In this document: piece after piece, positions 6,395-9,785 of the stretch
Numbering within the stretch: position 1 is the stretch's first letter
Layout of the letters: each line of letters opens with the position of its first letter
Assembly (NCBI GenBank): GCA_946886425.1
Contig: CAMPIP010000083.1
Coordinates: forward strand, 1 to 9,785
Origin: an uncultured Actinomycetes bacterium
GTDB taxonomy: Bacteria > Actinomycetota > Thermoleophilia > Solirubrobacterales > 70-9
Length of the DNA stretch: 9,785 nucleotides
Direction: 5' to 3'
Notes under the pieces: generated by a model
Databases searched by the model: none
Told to the model about the DNA's origin: nothing
The model's input: only the letters and a program-made list of their open reading frames with translations
Program-made: the position numbers and the translations under genes

Positions 6395-7771
6395 ATGGCC
6401 ACCGCATCGCAGCAAGTGGACACCGAGCTCCAACAGCTGGCTCGACGACATTTGTGGATGCACTTCTCGCGAATGGGGTCGTACGGCCCCGACCACGAGA
6501 TCCCGGTGATCGCCCGCGCCGAGGGTTGTTACGTCTATGACGACCACGGCAACCGCTAGCTCGACGGCCTCTCGGGGCTGTTCTGCTTCAACGCCGCCCA
6601 CGGCCGCACCGAGTACGGCGAGGCGGCGGCCCGGCAGATCGAGGAGCTCGACTTCTACACGCTGTGGAGCTACGCCCACCCGCGGGCGATCGAGCTGGCG
6701 GCCCGGATCGCGACCCTCGCTCCCGGGGATCTCAACCGTGTCTTCTTCACCTCGGGCGGCTCGGAGGCCGTCGAGTCGGCGCTGAAGCTCTCCCGCAACT
6801 ACCACCGCGCCCTCGGCAAAGGCCAGAAGCACAAGGTGATCGCTCGCGAGGTCGCCTACCACGGCACCTCGCTGGGGGCGCTCTCCGCGACCGGCATCAC
6901 CGACCTGCGCAGCCAGTTCGAGCCGCTGACGCCAGGCGGCTGCCACGTCCCGAACACCAACATCTACCGCTGGCCCGAGGAGCGCGAGCCGCTCTGGGCG
7001 GCCGACGCGATCGAGGAGCGGATCGTCTTCGAGGGGCCGGAGACGGTCGCCGCGGTGATCCTCGAGCCGGTCCAGAACGCCGGCGGCTGCTTCGTGCCGC
7101 CGGACGGCTACTTCCAGCGGGTCCGCGAGATCTGCGACCGCCACGACGTGCTGATGATCTCCGACGAGGTGATCTGCGCCTGGGGCCGGCTCGGCCACTG
7201 GTTCGGCTGCGAACGCTTCGACTACCAGCCGGACATGATCACCGTCGCCAAGGGGCTGACCTCGGCCTACGCGCCGATGGGCGCGATGATCGCCTCCGAC
7301 GAGGTGGCGGCGCCCTTCATGGAGGGGAACGCCTCCTTCGCCCACGGTTTCACCTTCGCCGGCCACCCGATCGCCGCCGCGATCGCCCACGCCAACCTCG
7401 ACGTCTTCGAGCGCGAGGACCTCTGCGGCCACGTCCGCGCCAAGGAGGCCGAGTTCCGGCAGACGCTGGAGAGCCTCCACGAGCTGCCGATCGTCGGCGA
7501 CGTGCGCGGCGCGGGCTACTTCCAGGCGATCGAGCTGGTCAAAGACAAGGAGACCAAGGAGAGCTTCGACGACGAGGAGTCGGAGCGGCTGCTGCGCGGC
7601 TTCCTCTCCGGCGAGCTCTACAAGCGCGGCCTGATCTGCCGCGCCGACGACCGCGGCGATCCGGTGATCCAGCTGGCGCCGCCGCTGATCGCCGACACCG
7701 AGCAGTTCGAAGAGATCCACGACGTCCTCCGCGGTGTCCTGACGGAGGCCTGGGAGCGGGTCGTCCGCTAG
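6395..7771 (+). pseudogene. Class III omega-aminotransferase interrupted by an in-frame amber codon
   Basis: The frame from ATG 6395 to TAG 7769-7771 encodes a full PLP-dependent class III aminotransferase (458 codons; normal is about 450) but carries TAG at 6557-6559, codon 55. Upstream the protein reads VYDDHGNR; downstream it resumes in the same frame with LDGLSGLF, a conserved N-terminal motif in which Tyr normally fills the lost position (NRYLDGLSGLF). All else is intact: TSGGSEA (119-125) for the PLP phosphate, YHGT, Asp257 in ISDEVICAWGR, the Schiff-base Lys286 in VAKGLTSAY, and GHP. The family moves amino groups from putrescine, beta-alanine or similar amines to pyruvate. The next in-frame GTG (6836, codon 148) lies beyond the PLP phosphate motif, so restart there would give an inactive protein. 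It is broken if the base is real, and probably functional if it is an error. Confidence 0.85.
6557..6559 (+). other. In-frame TAG replacing a conserved Tyr codon
   Basis: The context reads GGC AAC CGC TAG CTC GAC GGC. A single C-to-G change from TAC would create it, and TAC fits the strong third-position C preference around it. No compensating frameshift or other stop is seen along the remaining 403 codons. Confidence 0.9.
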
Positions 7772-7780
7772 GGGCCGACG

Positions 7781-9337
7781 TTGCTCACCGTCCAGAGCCT
7801 GCTCGACGAACTCGACCTCGACCTTGCCACGGGCGCGGAGTCGGCGGCCTCGCCGGTCCGCTGGGTCCACATCTCCGAGCTCGAGGACCCGACCCCGTGG
7901 CTCTCCGGCGGCGAGCTGATGCTGACCACCGGCATCCCCCTCGACACCGCCGCCAAGCAGCGCTCCTTCGTCCGCCTGCTCGCCGACCGCAACCTCGCCG
8001 GGCTCGGCTTCGGCACCGGGTTCAGCCACCGGAAACTGCCAAAAGCGCTGGTCGAGGAGGCCGAGAAGCGGGACTTCCCGCTCTTCGAGGTGCCCTACTC
8101 GACTCCCTTCATCGCGATCACCGAGAAGGCCTTCGCGAAGCTCGTCAACGAGCAGTACGAGGTACTGCAGCGGGGCATCGCGGTGCAGCGTCGGCTCGAG
8201 CGGCTGGTCCTCGAGGAGCGCGGCCTGGAGGAAATCGCCGCCACCATCGCCTCCGCCGTCGGCGGCACCGTCGCCGTCCTCGACGGCCGCGGCGAGCGCC
8301 TGGCCGGACGCGGCTTTCGCCGCCAGCTCTCGGCCGACGCGATCGCCGGGATCCGCAAGGAGGCGCTCGCGCACGCGGGCGACGGACACCCCTTTGTCCC
8401 ATCCCATCCCTCCGTCGCCGGTCGGGCGCTGGCCCACCCGGTGATCTCGCCCGGCGGCGGCCCGCCGCAGGCCTGGGTGGTGATCGTGCGCGACTCGGGC
8501 GGGCTCGGCGACTTCGAGCGGCTGATCCTCCAGCAGGCGGTCGCGATCGTCGCCCTGGAGCTGATGCGGCGGCGGGTCGCTCGCGAGACCGAGCGCCGGC
8601 TCGCCGGCGACGTCCTCGCCGGGGCCCTCGGCGGCCGGATGGAGGCGACCGAGTTGCGCCGGCGGCTGGAGCCGTTTGGCATCGGCGACGAGGCAGCGGT
8701 GCTTGTCTTCTCCCTCGAGCACCCTGCCGCCGCCGTCGGTGCGCTCGAACGCGCTCTCGCCGCCGACGCATGCCCGGCGGTGGTGGCCCCGCACGCGACC
8801 GGCAGCCGCGAGCTGCTCTGCGCCGTGATCGACGCCGCCGACCGCGACCCGATCGACGTCGCCGCCGACGCCCGCCGCGCCCTCGGCCCCGAACGCGGCT
8901 CGGTCCGCGCCGCCGCCAGCCGCCCGGCCGCGCCGGAGCGGCTGCGCCACTCCTTCCACGAGGCGCGCTGTGCCCTCGAAGCGACCGCTTTCGACAACGG
9001 CAACGCCCCGGAGGTCGCCTCCTGGCGGGACCTCGGCGCCTTCACGCTGCTGCTCTCGATCCAGGACGACGAGGCGCTGAACCTCTACTGCGACAGCGTC
9101 CTCGGCCCGATCGAGAACGGCGACGAGGAGTACGGCGGCGAGCTGCTGCGCTCGCTGGAGGCCTTCATCGAGCAGAACGGCCAGTGGGAGCGGGCCGCCC
9201 GCCAGGTCTACTGCCACCGCCACACCCTCCGCTACCGGATGCGCAAGGTCGAGGAGCTGACCGGCCGCGACCTCTCCCGCGCCCACCATCGGATCGAGTT
9301 CTGGCTGGCGCTGCGGGCCCGGGAGCTGGTCGCATGA
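7781..9337 (+). CDS. PucR-family transcriptional regulator
   Basis: A 518-residue regulator. The N-terminal PucR ligand-sensing domain covers about residues 1-120 (TVQSLLDELDLDLATGAE, then VRWVHISELEDPTPWLSGGELMLTTG). A middle region of the CdaR/GGDEF-like type lies around 270-400, and the PucR-type helix-turn-helix is at about 455-518 (FIEQNGQWERAARQVYCHRHTLRYRMRKVEELTGRDL). Start TTG 7781 follows AGGGG (7770-7774) by six bases and places the domain at its usual position. It begins nine bases after the aminotransferase stop, so it belongs to that operon. PucR proteins often control purine, amine or amino-acid breakdown genes next to them. It is the natural candidate to act on the divergent spacer, probably as a substrate-responsive activator; that role is inferred. 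Confidence 0.92.
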   Translation: MLTVQSLLDELDLDLATGAESAASPVRWVHISELEDPTPWLSGGELMLTTGIPLDTAAKQRSFVRLLADRNLAGLGFGTGFSHRKLPKALVEEAEKRDFPLFEVPYSTPFIAITEKAFAKLVNEQYEVLQRGIAVQRRLERLVLEERGLEEIAATIASAVGGTVAVLDGRGERLAGRGFRRQLSADAIAGIRKEALAHAGDGHPFVPSHPSVAGRALAHPVISPGGGPPQAWVVIVRDSGGLGDFERLILQQAVAIVALELMRRRVARETERRLAGDVLAGALGGRMEATELRRRLEPFGIGDEAAVLVFSLEHPAAAVGALERALAADACPAVVAPHATGSRELLCAVIDAADRDPIDVAADARRALGPERGSVRAAASRPAAPERLRHSFHEARCALEATAFDNGNAPEVASWRDLGAFTLLLSIQDDEALNLYCDSVLGPIENGDEEYGGELLRSLEAFIEQNGQWERAARQVYCHRHTLRYRMRKVEELTGRDLSRAHHRIEFWLALRARELVA

Positions 9338-9354
9338 GCGAGGACGGGCGATGA
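9334..9354 (+). other. Six-codon minicistron bridging pucR and ald
   Basis: ATG 9334 overlaps the regulator stop (ATGA). It opens MSEDGR, and its TGA (9352-9354) overlaps the alanine dehydrogenase ATG (again ATGA). It may simply be chance, or it could pass ribosomes from one gene to the next. Confidence 0.25.
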
Positions 9355-9785
9355 CGGCGATCGGGGTTCCGCGCGAGATCAAGGAGGACGAGTACCGCGT
9401 CGCGATCACCCCGGCCGGCGTCCGCGAGATGGTCGAGCACGGCCACCGGGTCCTCGTCGAGGCCGGGGCGGGGGAGGGCAGCGCGATCACCGACGCCGAC
9501 TACGCCGCCCAGGGAGCGGAGCTGGTGGAGGGCGCCGAGGAGGTCTTCGCGCGGGCCGAGATGATCCTCCACGTCAAGGAGCTGCAGGCGCCGGAGATCG
9601 AGATGCTGCGTCCCGGGCAGCTGCTCTTCACCTACCTGCACCTGGCGCCCGACCCCGAGCAGACCGAAGGGCTGCGGCGCTCCGGCGCCACCTGCATCGC
9701 GTATGAGACCGTCGAGGACGCCCGCGGCGGCCTGCCGCTGCTGGCGCCGATGAGCGAGATCGCCGGCAAGATCGCCACCCAGGCC
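9351..9785 (+). CDS. ald: Alanine dehydrogenase, N-terminal part (runs off the window)
   Basis: The frame is open from ATG 9351 to the window end (145 codons; the family is about 370). It begins IGVPREIKEDEYRVAITPAGV, the hallmark of L-alanine dehydrogenase and related transhydrogenase proteins. Catalytic-site residues are in place: Arg16 (EYRVA), Lys76 (LHVKEL) and His97 (TYLHLA), followed by AYETVED and LPLLAPMSEIAGK. AGGA at 9341-9344 sits six bases upstream. The enzyme interconverts L-alanine plus NAD+ and pyruvate plus ammonium plus NADH. Downstream of an omega-aminotransferase it would regenerate pyruvate, the amino acceptor, and release the nitrogen. The NAD-binding domain lies outside the window, so its integrity is unknown. 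Confidence 0.92.
   Translation, partial: MTAIGVPREIKEDEYRVAITPAGVREMVEHGHRVLVEAGAGEGSAITDADYAAQGAELVEGAEEVFARAEMILHVKELQAPEIEMLRPGQLLFTYLHLAPDPEQTEGLRRSGATCIAYETVEDARGGLPLLAPMSEIAGKIATQA

Noticed and set aside
6557..6559. TAG read as pyrrolysine or selenocysteine-like recoding
   Set aside because: Family members carry Tyr here, the position is not catalytic, TAG is not a selenocysteine codon, and no pyl genes or recoding element are seen in the window.
6664..9354. An 896-codon plus-strand frame overlapping the aminotransferase and PucR genes
   Set aside because: It is Arg/Pro/Ala-rich without motifs and out of frame with both real proteins.
6119..9490. A 1123-codon minus-strand open frame opposite the aminotransferase, pucR and ald
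   Set aside because: It has no recognisable domain and low-complexity Ala/Gly/Arg/Asp content, and it is antisense to three clear family proteins; long antisense frames are common at this GC content.

Overview
The window is a very GC-rich, gene-dense stretch that reads as an actinobacterial chromosome. The protein family versions seen, the G/C-ending codons and the GTG/TTG starts fit Actinomycetota, perhaps a Thermoleophilia/Solirubrobacterales-type soil lineage. That placement is inferred from style only and was not checked against a database.

Left edge (1-654, + strand): the C-terminal tail of an unrecognised protein, then a small VapC-like PIN-domain toxin with a TTG start. In the slot where its antitoxin should be there is only a 36-codon charged ORF, which overlaps the toxin start. 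The toxin runs tail-to-tail into the next operon with a 14-base overlap of the two genes.

Centre left (641-6182, - strand): a tightly packed five-gene operon, potA-potD-potB-potC-mmsA in transcription order. It encodes a spermidine/putrescine-type ABC importer (ATPase, lipoprotein binding protein, two permeases). The last gene is a CoA-acylating (methyl)malonate-semialdehyde dehydrogenase. Three junctions are 4-base ATGA or GTGA overlaps and the fourth is a 4-base gap.

Control region (6183-6394): a 212-base divergent spacer between potA and an aminotransferase gene. It holds two candidate promoters facing outward with the same layout: CCACTTGC, 19 bases, then TACCGT or TAGCGT. A third related site lies almost exactly at the centre of the dyad. 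A separate 14/16-base palindrome abuts the potA ribosome binding site.

Right half (6395-9785, + strand): a class III omega-aminotransferase, a PucR-family regulator, and an alanine dehydrogenase cut by the window end. The aminotransferase frame is complete (458 codons) except for an in-frame TAG at codon 55, at a place where the family carries Tyr. Either the gene is broken here or the base is an error.

Together the genes suggest an amine catabolic unit. The importer brings in a polyamine-like amine, and the aminotransferase moves an amino group to pyruvate, giving alanine and a semialdehyde. The MmsA-type enzyme oxidises the semialdehyde to an acyl-CoA. Alanine dehydrogenase returns alanine to pyruvate, releasing ammonium and NADH. 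The PucR protein would sense the substrate. This wiring is inferred from families and gene order. No RNA gene, insertion sequence or CRISPR array was seen, and no gene-free stretch exceeds about 212 bases.
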